Shown one piece after another: positions 15,277 through 24,351 of a stretch of DNA of 64,000 bases. The notes below the pieces were generated by a model that searched no databases, was not told the DNA's origin, and saw only the letters and a list, made by a program, of their open reading frames with translations. The stretch comes from Agromyces sp. G08B096 (GTDB lineage: Bacteria; Actinomycetota; Actinomycetes; Actinomycetales; Microbacteriaceae), in contig NZ_CP158374.1 of the NCBI RefSeq assembly GCF_040267705.1, positions 744,001-808,000 on the forward strand, given 5' to 3'. Each line of letters starts with the position of its first letter. The stretch's first letter is position 1. The translations under genes were made by a program, and so were the position numbers.

Positions 15277-17244
15277 ATGACCAGACGACCAGCTCTGTCT
15301 GAGACGCATCCCGAACTTGCGGCGCAGTGGGACTACGAGGCGAACGGGTTCGGCCCGGACGCGGTCACGGCTGGCTCGAACATGAAGGCTTCTTGGGCGT
15401 GCGAAGTCGGGCCGTTGCACCGATGGCGCGAGTCCGTCTCGAACCGTTCCCGTGGCGGAGGCTGCCCGTACTGCTCTGGCCGACGCGCCCTCGCTGGCTT
15501 CAATGACCTGGCGACCACGCACTCCGGTCTTGTCGAGGAGTGGGATTTGGCTGTGAACGAGAAGGCGCCCACTGATGTGCGCCCTGGCTCGAAGTATGAG
15601 GCTGCGTGGGTTTGCCGCGTGCATGTGCAGCACCGGTGGCGGTCTCGGGTGAGCGCGCGAGCACTCCAGGGTCAGGGGTGCCCCGTCTGCGCGGGGAAGA
15701 AGGTCATCCGCGGTGTGAACGATCTTGCGGCCACGCACCCTCACCTCGCCGCAGAGTGGGCGGATGAGAACCCCTTACCCGCCACGCAGGTGGTCGCTGG
15801 CTCGAACCGTCGCTTCTCATGGGTTTGCTCAGTTGATCCTCGCCACCGCTGGGAGGCAACGCTGAACAACCGCAGTAGTGGTAGTGGCGGGGGTTGTCCG
15901 GTATGCGCGGGGAAGAAGGTCATGCCGGGCGTGAACGACCTTGCCACGAGCCGGCCGGACGTCGCCAAGCTATGGCACCCGTCCGCGAACTCTTCGGCAC
16001 CGGAGGGCGTCACTGCGGGCTCGAGCAAGGTGGCGTGGTGGGTGTGCCCAAAGGATGCCCGCCACCGTTGGCAGCGACCTATCACGAGCCAAGTGCAATC
16101 CGGTGCGTACTGCCCGGTATGCGAGGGCCGTATCGCGATCGCCGGCGTCAACGACCTCGCGACCGCCCGCCCCGACCTCGCCGCGCAGTGGGATCCTTCC
16201 AACGCGCTCGCTCCCGAGGAGGTGACTACCGTGACGAGCAAGATAGTTGGCTGGGTGTGCCCGGCACACACCGAACATCGATGGCGGGCAAGAGTGGGCG
16301 ATCGTGCCAAGGGTTACGGCTGCCCGATTTGCTCAGGCCGCCGCGCCTTCGCTGGTTTCAATGACCTCGCCTCCCGGAATCCTGGCTTGGCGGCCGAGTG
16401 GGACCCTGCGAACCCGATCCGGGCCGACCAAGTCACGTTCTCGTCCGCGCGGAAGGTGAACTGGATCTGCCCGAATGACGCGCGCCACAAGTGGCTGGCG
16501 AGCGTGAACAGCCGCAATAGCGGTGGCGGGCGCGGCTGCCCTTTCTGCGCCGGAAAGCGCATACACGTGGGCAGCATGGACCTTGCCACGACGCATCCGG
16601 ACGTCGCTGCGGCGTGGGACCGGGAGAGGAACACGAGAACGCCCCAGCAGGTGACCGCGGGGTCCGGATATCGTGCCCACTGGGTGTGCGTCGTGGATCC
16701 CGAGCACCGCTGGCAGACGTCGGTTTCGAACCGAGCGCTCGGGGGGAACGAGTGCCCGGAGTGCTCGCGCCGTGTGGCATCCCGGATCGAGCGGGTCCTG
16801 TTTGAGGCGCTGGCCGATCATCTTGACGCTCCGGCGCACGGCCGGAAGGTGCCGGTGCCCTGGGGGCCGCAGACCGCAGCCGAGTTGGACATATCCGGCA
16901 GCTATCGAGGAGCACCGGTTGCGATCGAGTACGACGGACTCGCGTGGCACGAGAACCGTGCCGATGTGGACATCGCGAAGACGACCGCGATCCTTGAAGC
17001 CGGCTACTTCGTTGTGCGCATTCGGCAGGGCGAGCTCCCGCATCTTGAGCTCGAGCACCCGAGGCTCCTGCAATTGGACTATAGATACCGGTCCGGCACC
17101 GACGACAGGCTCGCGCTCTTTCTTCAGCCGACCGTCGCGACCATCCTCAAATGGCTGGAGGCGCAGACCACGCGTTCGCCGGAACCTTCGCCTACAGGCG
17201 ATGTCGCCTCACCCGCCGATTTACCTCCCATGGGCGAGGCATGA
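15277..17244 (+). CDS. Seven-repeat zinc-ribbon protein with C-terminal endonuclease-like domain
   Basis: The 655-residue protein is built from about seven 65-70-residue repeats, each with a W-x-C, an H-x-W and a CPxC pair (CPYC, CPVC three times, CPIC, CPFC, CPEC), matching the treble-clef/zinc-ribbon DUF4379 type. The last 130 residues contain ELDISG and AIEYDGLAWH followed by a Lys and an FVVRIRQ strand, the layout of a Vsr/PD-(D/E)XK nuclease. A DNA-cleaving or defence role is likely but unproven. I start at ATG 15277 because the repeats begin directly after it; a TATGGT hexamer lies upstream. It is the first gene inside the left att. Confidence 0.8.
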   Translation: MTRRPALSETHPELAAQWDYEANGFGPDAVTAGSNMKASWACEVGPLHRWRESVSNRSRGGGCPYCSGRRALAGFNDLATTHSGLVEEWDLAVNEKAPTDVRPGSKYEAAWVCRVHVQHRWRSRVSARALQGQGCPVCAGKKVIRGVNDLAATHPHLAAEWADENPLPATQVVAGSNRRFSWVCSVDPRHRWEATLNNRSSGSGGGCPVCAGKKVMPGVNDLATSRPDVAKLWHPSANSSAPEGVTAGSSKVAWWVCPKDARHRWQRPITSQVQSGAYCPVCEGRIAIAGVNDLATARPDLAAQWDPSNALAPEEVTTVTSKIVGWVCPAHTEHRWRARVGDRAKGYGCPICSGRRAFAGFNDLASRNPGLAAEWDPANPIRADQVTFSSARKVNWICPNDARHKWLASVNSRNSGGGRGCPFCAGKRIHVGSMDLATTHPDVAAAWDRERNTRTPQQVTAGSGYRAHWVCVVDPEHRWQTSVSNRALGGNECPECSRRVASRIERVLFEALADHLDAPAHGRKVPVPWGPQTAAELDISGSYRGAPVAIEYDGLAWHENRADVDIAKTTAILEAGYFVVRIRQGELPHLELEHPRLLQLDYRYRSGTDDRLALFLQPTVATILKWLEAQTTRSPEPSPTGDVASPADLPPMGEA

Positions 17245-17329
17245 TTAGTCCTGTTAGGAACCCTGAGGCTCCGCCGGCAGCCACGCTTCCATACACTGAT
17301 CCCGCACTCGACGCACTTGGTTGGGCTCG

Positions 17330-18274
17330 ATGGTAGGCAGCACCGACAAACGGCACCACGTCCCAGCGGCGTGCATCGGCTACTTCTCGGAGACACCGAA
17401 AGCAATACGTCGAAAGAGCATGGTCGCCGTGCATCGATTCGTTCCCGATGTGAACTTCATGGCACGGGCCGAAAACGTCGGCTTCTCGCGTGACATCTAT
17501 CGCGGCTCGCCGTTCCCCGAAGGAGGCTGGGATAACGACAATTACTTCGCCACCTTCGAGAAGATGGCACACAAAGAGGTCGATCGCATAGGGAGCAGCC
17601 CCAGCGGGGCCATCCCTGCTGATGACTGGATCCGAGTCGCTGCGTACGTGACCAGCCAATTCGCCAGGGCCCCCGACCTCGAACTCTCACTCGACGTTCT
17701 TGCCGAGGAAATGGGTATGTCTCGCGAGAACATGGATGTCGGCTACCTCATGAATCTCCCACGGGTCGGGAGCGCCGTGCTGCGAGCCCGATGGGAGTTC
17801 GTTCGCTCACCGAGCATCGATTTCATTCTGAACGATCGCGCTATTGCGGGCATCCGCTACGGCGATTGGGACTCGTTCGGGTATTTCGTACCCCTTCGCA
17901 AACGATTTGGCATTCGACTTGCAGGAGGCCCTTTTTCCAAGCGGATCACTCGGGTCAACGGCGAATGGAAGATCGAGATCCCGATTGTAGATCTCGAGGA
18001 CTTTCAGGTCGAGCAACTCAACAGGTGGACATGGTGTGGAGGAGTCGCGGAGGTTTACGGGCCCTCCATCGAGCACCTTGACCATGTTCGTGCGCAGGTC
18101 AGCGCCGGCTCGATGTGGGATGACGTTCGTGAGATTGCCCGCAGAATTGAGGGTGCCTCGATGCTGACGCTGAGCAACAGCCAGCGTGTTGCGGATGAAT
18201 GGCTACTCCCAAGTCTCATGGGAGGCATTAAGGAGCCGGAGCAAGGCATCGAGAACGTCCACCTCTCGGTGTAG
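17330..18274 (+). CDS. DUF4238-like protein
   Basis: The 314-residue protein begins with KRHHVPAACIGYF, close to the N-terminal HxVP..YL..F signature of DUF4238 proteins, and continues with a long helical middle and an ND-rich block (FILNDRAIAGI). DUF4238 proteins are common in accessory islands; a nuclease or defence role has been suggested but I cannot confirm it from sequence. It is 85 bp downstream of the zinc-ribbon endonuclease on the same strand and may be co-transcribed. ATG 17330 is chosen over the TTG at 17321. Confidence 0.6.
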   Translation: MVGSTDKRHHVPAACIGYFSETPKAIRRKSMVAVHRFVPDVNFMARAENVGFSRDIYRGSPFPEGGWDNDNYFATFEKMAHKEVDRIGSSPSGAIPADDWIRVAAYVTSQFARAPDLELSLDVLAEEMGMSRENMDVGYLMNLPRVGSAVLRARWEFVRSPSIDFILNDRAIAGIRYGDWDSFGYFVPLRKRFGIRLAGGPFSKRITRVNGEWKIEIPIVDLEDFQVEQLNRWTWCGGVAEVYGPSIEHLDHVRAQVSAGSMWDDVREIARRIEGASMLTLSNSQRVADEWLLPSLMGGIKEPEQGIENVHLSV

Positions 18275-18373
18275 GGCTCCAGATCGCCCGCTCCGGTAGC
18301 CCATTGCTGTCCTACTCGTGAGCGACCTGCTAGGGGAGCGCGTGCCCTACGGTTGTCGCATGGAAAGGCAAAT

Positions 18374-18673
18374 GTGAACACAGAGGCGCTAGTCAAGTTG
18401 GTCAACCTCCAGCTCATCAACAACGACGCTGAGTTCGTGGCGGCTAACGAAATGCCCGTGGGACCCTTCGGCACTTCGGTGTTTGGGTCCATCAAGGGCT
18501 ACCCGGTTCGGCTGGATTTCGTGATCAACCCTGCGAACGATCTGCGGGCAGTGCACCTCTTTGACCTAAGAACGAAAGCGCTTCTTGCTGAGCGGCTGAT
18601 GTCTCGTACTTTTGACGAAGCGATCGAGGCGTATCCCTGGGCAGCGACAATTGCCACACTCGTTCTGACCTGA
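18374..18673 (+). CDS. 99-residue protein of unknown function
   Basis: A TACGGT hexamer at 18348-18353 predicts a transcript start near 18360. The following GGAAAGG then acts as a ribosome site 5 nt before GTG 18374, which sets the start. The product is acidic to neutral with a beta-rich middle (GSIKGYPVRLDFVI). No family is recognised. Confidence 0.55.
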   Translation: MNTEALVKLVNLQLINNDAEFVAANEMPVGPFGTSVFGSIKGYPVRLDFVINPANDLRAVHLFDLRTKALLAERLMSRTFDEAIEAYPWAATIATLVLT

Positions 18674-18750
18674 CGTCAGTCCGATAGGGATCCGCTTCCG
18701 GCACACTCGCATGCCTGCCGCCCGCGGCCCGTTAGCGTCGAACCTACACC

Positions 18751-21432
18751 TCATCGGCTGAGGCCAACTTCCGGCATACGCCCGGCCGCGATGTTCCGAT
18801 CGAATCCGGTACCGCCCGGCAGACGTGCCGTAGTGGTCGAGAGGCCGCGCACAGACTCGCGCGCAGCGGCCGTCGCGGTCGCGAGTCCGCGGTCGGCGCG
18901 ATCGCGTTCCAGCGCGAGTACGAACTGTTCTCGCGCGTCATAGAGATCAGTCGCAATAACGTGCAGTCGGTTGGCATTACGTCCGCGAGTCATGCCTACA
19001 TATACGCCCGCCGCATCCATGGCATCCTCGAGGATCGTGTGCGACTCGGGAACAGTCGCGCCTTGCATCCCGTAGGCGGTAGAGGCGTACGCCAGATGAG
19101 TGTGCTCGGCGACGTACTCCGACGGCAGACGCACAGTGCGTTGTCGCCGACAGCCGGAGCGTTCCTTCGCCCATACTGCGCCGTCGTCGCCCACGCCCTG
19201 GACGGTCCATGTCTGTCGATTCGCCACGGCTAGGTTGGAGTCGTTCTCCCGGGTTTGGATCACATCGCCGCGTCCGATTCTCAGACCGTCGCTGCCGGTC
19301 GCGGTGTGGTGGTCGTCGACGTGGCCGGTGAATACCTGTTCGTCGCGGATGCGCGCGTTCACGTCGCGCGCTTCGTCGATTGTCGCGACAGTCACCGCAT
19401 CTCCGATACGCAACTCACGTGCGAGCGTTTCGCGTAGGGCATCCGGGCTTTCATGGATCACGACAAGGCCGAGCGCACGAAGACGGTCGAACAGGGATGC
19501 CGGATGCTCCCCGCGTCGCATCTGCACAGTGAGCGCGGCATACGCGGGGTCGCTGAAACGGTGCACGGCCATCATTCGGTGCACGCGCGGGAGCAATTGC
19601 GCTGCAATGTCGAGCACGCCGCCGCGACCCACCGCGGCGAGCTGCGCCCGATCGCCGACGAGCGCGAGCGTGGAGCCGTACTCGTCGGCGACGGTTAGGA
19701 GCGCGAGCGCGGTGTCCTGGTCGAGCATGCCGGCTTCGTCGACGACAATTCGCTCACCGCGGGCGAGCCGAGAGGATGCCGCGGGGCCTCCGTAGGGCGC
19801 ACCGGTCTGTGGATCGCGCTCACCTATGGCGAGACGAGTCCAGACGCCGTCGCGATTCCAGCGCCAGCCGTGCTCGTGCACCAGCTTCGCGACGCTGTCG
19901 GCCGCAATCCCGAGTTCCTGGTGCGCGACATCCGCCGCCTTCTTCGTCGGCGTGACCACCCGCGTTGCACGACCCTGTGCAGCAGCCGTCGCGATCGCGG
20001 CGGCCAGCATCGTGGTCTTGCCCGCGCCCGCGGCGCCCTCCACGACAACGAGTGGGTCGGCGGACGCGACCGCGGCGGCGGCCCTCGCCTGCGCTGGATC
20101 CAGCCTCAGCCGTCGTACGATGCGGTGCACGTCGGGCGGACGGTTTCGAGACTTGGTTGCACGCGCACTCAGGAGATCGCGCAGCCGGGTCTCGCAGGCG
20201 ATGACGCGCACGCTCGTCAGGTGAGCGACGTGCTCGGGGCGTGGGGCGTCCGGCGCAAGAACGGACAAGCAGTCCTCACTCGCCAACCGAGTCGCGAGCA
20301 TGATCACCTCGCGCAACGGTCGCGGGGCGGATCGCACGCCTGCCTCCGTGATGATGCGCGTGACGTGGTCTTGGATGTCGTGCACCGTCCAGGTGGATGC
20401 GGCCGCAGCGCACCGGTCGAGTGCTCGGGATGCGACATCCTGAACGCGAAGCTCATCCAGCGCAATCGGCGGGCGCGCTGGCGCGCGCTCGAGATCGGAG
20501 CGGTATCCGGCATCCTAGAGTTCTGATCGCCAAGCCGACTCGCATCCGAGCTTGGTCGGCTTCTTGTGCGGCCGCCCGTGGTCCCACGCCATCGCGGTGA
20601 GACGCGCCAGCGCAGCCGGTCCGGGCTCCTCGTCGAGATGCGCGCGACGCCAGTCCTTCTCGAACTGCGAAAGGTTGCGCGCGACCTGCTCGGCTCGCTT
20701 GCTCATCACCGCATTGAACGGCTGCAACTCGGCGACCTCGCCGGTGACGGGATCGAGCGTGAGCCCGTGCGCGTCGAGGGCGGCCGCGAGCTGCGGATGT
20801 GCAGCGATGACCGCCGTGCCGAGCGAGCGGATCGCGCCCTGCTGTCGGAAGAGTGCCGCCGTGTCGAGGGCGCGCCACGCGGTTTCGGCCCACACCCTCG
20901 TGCCGACCTGGAAGTGGATGTGGCGGTGCGGATCGCCGGCGCGCGATGTCTTGTGCGAGACGGCGACGGTCTCGAATTGTTCGATCGGCACCACCCGCTG
21001 CGCGCCGCGCGGTCCGACCCGAGTGACGGAGTGCTGACCGAGCCAGGCGCGGATCTCTGCGACCGCGTCGCGCTGGGCGGCATCGAGCGCTTCGGATACC
21101 TCGTGGTGCAGTGCAGCCGCGATCGACAACGACTTGGGCGCATTCACGACCATCTCCGCGAACCGCGGCGAGCCATGACGACCGTCGCCGGGTAGGCGGG
21201 GCTTGCCCATCGACTCGCCGGTCAGTGGGTTGACCCAGTCGACCCACTGCGCGTACTCGTCGGGCGTCAGTGCGCCCTCGCCGATGACCTCGCCGGTACG
21301 GCCTACGACCGAGAACTCGGCGAGGGCTGTCCCGCCCTCGAGGTAGTACTCGTCAGCGCGCGATCGATCCGACTCGAGGTAGCGGCGCGCGTCTGCCCCG
21401 GAACCCCGGTACAGGATCACACCGCCCTTCAT
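18751..21432 (-). pseudogene. traA: MobF-type relaxase/helicase TraA, interrupted by an amber codon
   Basis: The N-terminal 305 residues are a TrwC/TraA relaxase domain with the HUH metal cluster (H160 and HRHIH at 169-173). The frame is then closed by TAG at 20515-20517. The same frame continues without any shift as a superfamily 1 helicase with GAAGAGKTT (Walker A), VVDEAGMLD (Walker B) and a C-terminal YGMQGATVP block. Read through, it is about 893 residues, plausible for a TraA. The stop separates nicking from unwinding, so transfer is probably impaired unless the codon is suppressed or a sequencing error. ATG 21432 follows a GGAGG site. No other conjugation genes are visible, so this is a mobilizable element. 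Confidence 0.85.
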
Positions 21433-21449
21433 CGCCGCCCTCCGAGCTA

Positions 21450-21471
21450 GCTCAGGTTCTTGCAACTATCT
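21450..21471 (-). promoter_or_regulatory. Regulatory box overlapping the relaxase promoter
   Basis: On the minus strand AGATAGTTGC, two bases, GAAC, one base and TGAGC occur; the same arrangement (AGATAGTTGC..AAAC.TGAGC) is found on the plus strand at 29097-29118 before xis. It overlaps a TAGATA -10 (21467-21472), so a bound protein would control relaxase expression. Confidence 0.55.
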
Positions 21472-21549
21472 ACGGTAGCAAACGTCCATTCAGGAATGGC
21501 GGGCACGTAGCAAGGGAACGTATTTCTGAGCTGACGAAAGCGGAGCGGA

Positions 21550-21920
21550 TCGTCCGGCTGGCCGCGCCCTGCGGTATCGACCGTGCAGTCAATCGTGCAG
21601 CGGTGGCCGCGGGAGGTAGGCGATGGCGATGCTCGCGGGCGGAGCCTACGGCCTCTACCCACCAGGCAGCCGCGAGCTCCTGGAACGAAGCGGAGACCTC
21701 GTCCTGCTCGATGGCGCTGATGCCGCACCGACCGAGTGGCGGTTCCTCGCTCGCGACCGTATCCGGGGGCGCCTTGTCCGGCGAAACGTCATCGTCGAAG
21801 CCGGCGGCCGTTCGAGCGCGCTCAACGTCGCTGCACGCGCCGCCCAGCTGGATCGGCGTGGTCGGAATGGTACCCGACCCCGTGACGAGCGCAGCAAGCG
21901 TCGGAAGCCACTGCCATTAG
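21550..21920 (+). pseudogene. dprA: Decayed DNA-processing protein DprA
   Basis: Three short frames together match DprA: first CGIDRAVNRAAVAAGGR up to about 21620, then after a one-base shift AMLAGGAYGLYPPGSRELL and TEWRFLARDRIRG with VVEAG-like VIVEAGGRSSALN (21623-21850), then after another shift GMVPDPVTSAASVGSHC to a stop at 21920. The N-terminal part of the Rossmann domain is missing. DprA loads RecA on single-stranded DNA and is often carried beside relaxase genes. The region 21921-22128 has no gene. Confidence 0.65.
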
Positions 21921-22128
21921 CGAAGACGTCGCCCCCGGGGTCGCTGACCCCCTGCTTGAACGGAGAAGGGCAGTTGAGCGCCCTGCAAAGGATCGCTTGT
22001 TCGACGTCTCGGCGCGCGCCAGAGCTTCCTTGTAGGTCCTCGCAGAACGGACTCGGGGTCCAAGGCGGTTCACCAATGATGCAGAGCGCACTCGGCAATT
22101 CGACGTAAGGGCCGCCAGGCCGGTCCGG

Positions 22129-22692
22129 CTAATGGTACGCGTTGGCCCACTTGGCTCGGGTACGTTGAACGACCTTACGAGCTCCACTCTGGTTCATCCT
22201 CCAGCGCGCGACGGCCAAGCTGACCTCATAGGCGTCTGCAGCCTGTTCGTCCGTCGCGTTCGCGCGGGCGAGGCGGAACGCTCCGTCGTACGGGATGAGT
22301 ATCTCTCCGGAGAGCCAATCCGCTTCGGCTTCTTGGTCGCCGCCCAGTCCGCATTTTCTCTCGTCCGAGAAGGAGAGTCCGAACTGGTGTTCAAGGACGA
22401 CATGAGCGAGCTCGTGACACATGGTGGTGCGCCTTCGTGTCTGGGGTTGCGCATCGTTCTCCAGAATCACGACGCCCCCGCCATGTGGAATGAGAGCCCC
22501 GGACAGAGCGCTCCCGTCCGCCTTCAGGAAGTGATCGCGCGCCGCGCCGTCGAGGGCGCTGAGCTGGACGACAGGGACTCCGTACTCAGAGGCGAAGGCG
22601 TACGGGTCAAACGGTGCGTATGCGTCGGTGCCGATTTCGGCTCGTAGCTCGAGCGCGAGGCGTCTGGCCTCAGCCTTGAATCCACGGCGCAC
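22129..22692 (-). CDS. ImmA/IrrE (M78) metallopeptidase, CapP-like CBASS regulator
   Basis: The 187-residue protein has the zinc protease motif HELAH at about residues 92-96, with a downstream EAEADWLSGEILIP block supplying the third ligand. M78 peptidases such as ImmA cleave a partner repressor. The gene lies directly behind an HTH gene (stop and start 3 bp apart) and the pair is divergent from a CBASS operon. That is the arrangement described for CapH (repressor) and CapP (peptidase), which de-repress CBASS upon DNA damage. The start is GTG 22692. The CapP assignment is inference from context. Confidence 0.82.
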   Translation of the reverse strand: MRRGFKAEARRLALELRAEIGTDAYAPFDPYAFASEYGVPVVQLSALDGAARDHFLKADGSALSGALIPHGGGVVILENDAQPQTRRRTTMCHELAHVVLEHQFGLSFSDERKCGLGGDQEAEADWLSGEILIPYDGAFRLARANATDEQAADAYEVSLAVARWRMNQSGARKVVQRTRAKWANAYH

Positions 22693-22695
22693 GAG

Positions 22696-23064
22696 TCATC
22701 CCTGTGCCCGTGCGTGCCCGACAGCTAGACCGATGACCTGCTCCAAGTACTTGACGTCTGTCTCGCTGAGGTCCTTCCTTGCGCGCAGAAGGGGGGCAAG
22801 CTGGGCCATGAGGTCGGGCTCGCGCGAGTCAGCGGAGCTGTTGTCACTGTCACGGTCGAAGAACTGCTCGGCAGGGAGCCTGAGCCACGCGACGATCGTC
22901 GCGAATCCGTCGGTGTCGGGCTTCAACCCGTTGCCGAGCCTGGAGAGCAACGACGGACTTACGCCGATCTCACCTGCCAAGGCCCGCCAGGACAGCCCTC
23001 GCTCCTGACGGGCGGCGTCCAGTGCCGAGTGCAGCGCGGCCGTGTTGATCGTTGTCTTGGCCAT
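22696..23064 (-). CDS. XRE-family repressor, CapH-like CBASS regulator
   Basis: The 122-residue protein has an N-terminal XRE helix-turn-helix (about residues 10-65, LAGEIGVSPSLLSRLGNGL) and a C-terminal helical part (LLRARKDLSETDVKYLEQVI) that could be the peptidase-sensitive region. It is co-transcribed with the M78 peptidase and divergent from the CBASS genes. It probably binds the 100-bp intergenic region and represses the operon. It could alternatively regulate the whole element, like ImmR of ICEBs1. Confidence 0.82.
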   Translation of the reverse strand: MAKTTINTAALHSALDAARQERGLSWRALAGEIGVSPSLLSRLGNGLKPDTDGFATIVAWLRLPAEQFFDRDSDNSSADSREPDLMAQLAPLLRARKDLSETDVKYLEQVIGLAVGHARAQG

Positions 23065-23077
23065 GCCTCCAGTGTGT

Positions 23078-23144
23078 CACATCCGAAACGGTTCGTCGCC
23101 TATGACACGGGGTGTGTTAGAATTGAAACGCGGCGTCGGATGTG
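23078..23144. promoter_or_regulatory. CBASS/CapH divergent promoter region with inverted repeat
   Basis: CACATCCGA (23078-23086) and TCGGATGTG (23136-23144) form a perfect 9-bp inverted repeat flanking a TAGAAT -10 (23118-23123). GTGTCA (23074-23079) and TGACAC (23103-23108) form a second one. GAAACG is directly repeated at 23085 and 23125. These are candidate operators for the HTH protein. Confidence 0.5.
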
Positions 23145-23164
23145 GAACGAAGGAGGTGCAGAAT

Positions 23165-23284
23165 ATGGCAGGCAAGCGAGGACGTAGCGCCATCCCGGGA
23201 CGGTTCGTCAAGCAGTCCACGGTCAAGCGGCACTCCAAGATCACGACGAACGAGAGCACTGGCAAGGGCGGCAAGAAGAAGTAG
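23165..23284 (+). CDS. 39-residue very basic protein at the head of the CBASS operon
   Basis: ATG 23165 has a strong GGAGG ribosome site. The product is rich in Lys/Arg and Ser/Thr (14 basic residues of 39), starting MAGKRGRSAIPGRFVKQ and ending GGKKK, and is probably disordered and nucleic-acid binding. Similar very small basic proteins occur in actinobacteria but I know no function. It is the first gene of the operon, ahead of the CD-NTase. Confidence 0.6.
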   Translation: MAGKRGRSAIPGRFVKQSTVKRHSKITTNESTGKGGKKK

Positions 23285-23300
23285 AAGGAGAAAGTTGGCA

Positions 23301-23399
23301 ATGAGACGCAAGTTTCGACCGGCAGCGATGTCGGCGGCGGTGGCTACTGTGATTCGCAATGGATGGCCCGACCAGGAGAACGATCATGAGCGTGACTGA
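23301..23399 (+). CDS. Possible 32-residue leader peptide before the CD-NTase
   Basis: ATG 23301 follows an AAGGAG site at 10 nt. The frame encodes a basic N-terminal half and an acidic end (PDQENDHERD) and overlaps the CD-NTase start by 14 bp, so it may couple translation. It is too short to judge by homology. Confidence 0.35.
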   Translation: MRRKFRPAAMSAAVATVIRNGWPDQENDHERD

Positions 23400-24351
23400 C
23401 GCCTTCAATACCTTCCAGGAGGTCGTGAACGCCGACATCACATCCGTCCGCGAGGCTCGCGCTCGACGCGACCTTTTCAAGAACGCCTTCGGCGCCGAGG
23501 ACGACGTGAAGGAGGTCGTCGCGTCCGGATCGCTCGCGCGAGGGACGCACAAGGACCCGATCCACGACGTCGATGTGATCGTCGTCTTCGATCAGGACGC
23601 GCACCCCGATTGGGGAACGCCAGGAGACTCTGCCGCGGATGCGCTCAACTACACCCGCGAACGTGTGAATACGCTCCTCGGGTCAACCAACGGCACCTAC
23701 GACAAGGCCGTCCGGCTGGCGCGATGGCGTAACCATGCAGTCAAGTGCTTCCTCGACGACCCTGACGATCCTAATGCGTTCACTGTTGACGCGATGCCGG
23801 CGCTCAGGCGCGACGGGAAGCTCTTGATCCCTGAGGCGCTCTCGGAGGACTGGGTTTCCTGCGACCCCGAGTTCCTTATCGCCGAGGTCGCGAAGAGGCA
23901 CGCGGCGTGGAACAAGTTCGCTGGGACAGTTCGGATGCTCAAGTGGTGGGCTGCGGAACAAGATACAAAGATCAAGTCCCTCGTCATGGAAGTTCTCGCG
24001 CTCGACTTCCTGCCCACGGACGTCAATCAGCCCGCGGCGATCAAGCAGTTCTTCGTCAGCGCTTGCTACTACATCGAGGGCGGGAACGAGGTCGTCGATC
24101 CCGCCTACCTATGCGGGCCTATTCAGCCTGACGTCGACTACGGCGAGCTCGTCGAGTGCCTGCGGGCGGCACGAGACAATGCCATCAAGGCGTTCCAGGC
24201 TCAGGCGAACAACGACACTGGCTCCGCTATCAAGTATTGGGGGGAGGTCTTTGGTGACGACTTCCCGAAGCCCCCCGCCTCAACCGCGAACCCGGCACCT
24301 GCGATACTGCCGGCGACGCCTCGTCCAGTGAAGGACACCCCCCAGGGATGA
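23386..24351 (+). CDS. CBASS CD-NTase (cyclic oligonucleotide synthase)
   Basis: The 321-residue protein has the CD-NTase nucleotidyltransferase core: GSLARGT at 48-54, the metal-binding HDVDVIVVFD at 60-69 (Asp61 and Asp63) and a third Asp in TVDAMPAL (Asp135). It should make a cyclic di- or trinucleotide in infected cells. ATG 23386 is chosen because AGGAG stands 7 nt upstream. The C-terminal tail is proline-rich and ends PQG; a terminal glycine suits conjugation by the E1/E2 genes that follow. The stop overlaps the next start (ATGA). Given a SAVED effector, a cyclic trinucleotide product is the most likely (inference). Confidence 0.9.
   Translation: MSVTDAFNTFQEVVNADITSVREARARRDLFKNAFGAEDDVKEVVASGSLARGTHKDPIHDVDVIVVFDQDAHPDWGTPGDSAADALNYTRERVNTLLGSTNGTYDKAVRLARWRNHAVKCFLDDPDDPNAFTVDAMPALRRDGKLLIPEALSEDWVSCDPEFLIAEVAKRHAAWNKFAGTVRMLKWWAAEQDTKIKSLVMEVLALDFLPTDVNQPAAIKQFFVSACYYIEGGNEVVDPAYLCGPIQPDVDYGELVECLRAARDNAIKAFQAQANNDTGSAIKYWGEVFGDDFPKPPASTANPAPAILPATPRPVKDTPQG

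Noticed and set aside
14864..15280. Open frame starting in the left att and crossing the arm repeats
   Set aside because: It begins inside a tRNA fragment; the peptide INGPLMAQTW it encodes reflects the DNA repeat, not a protein.
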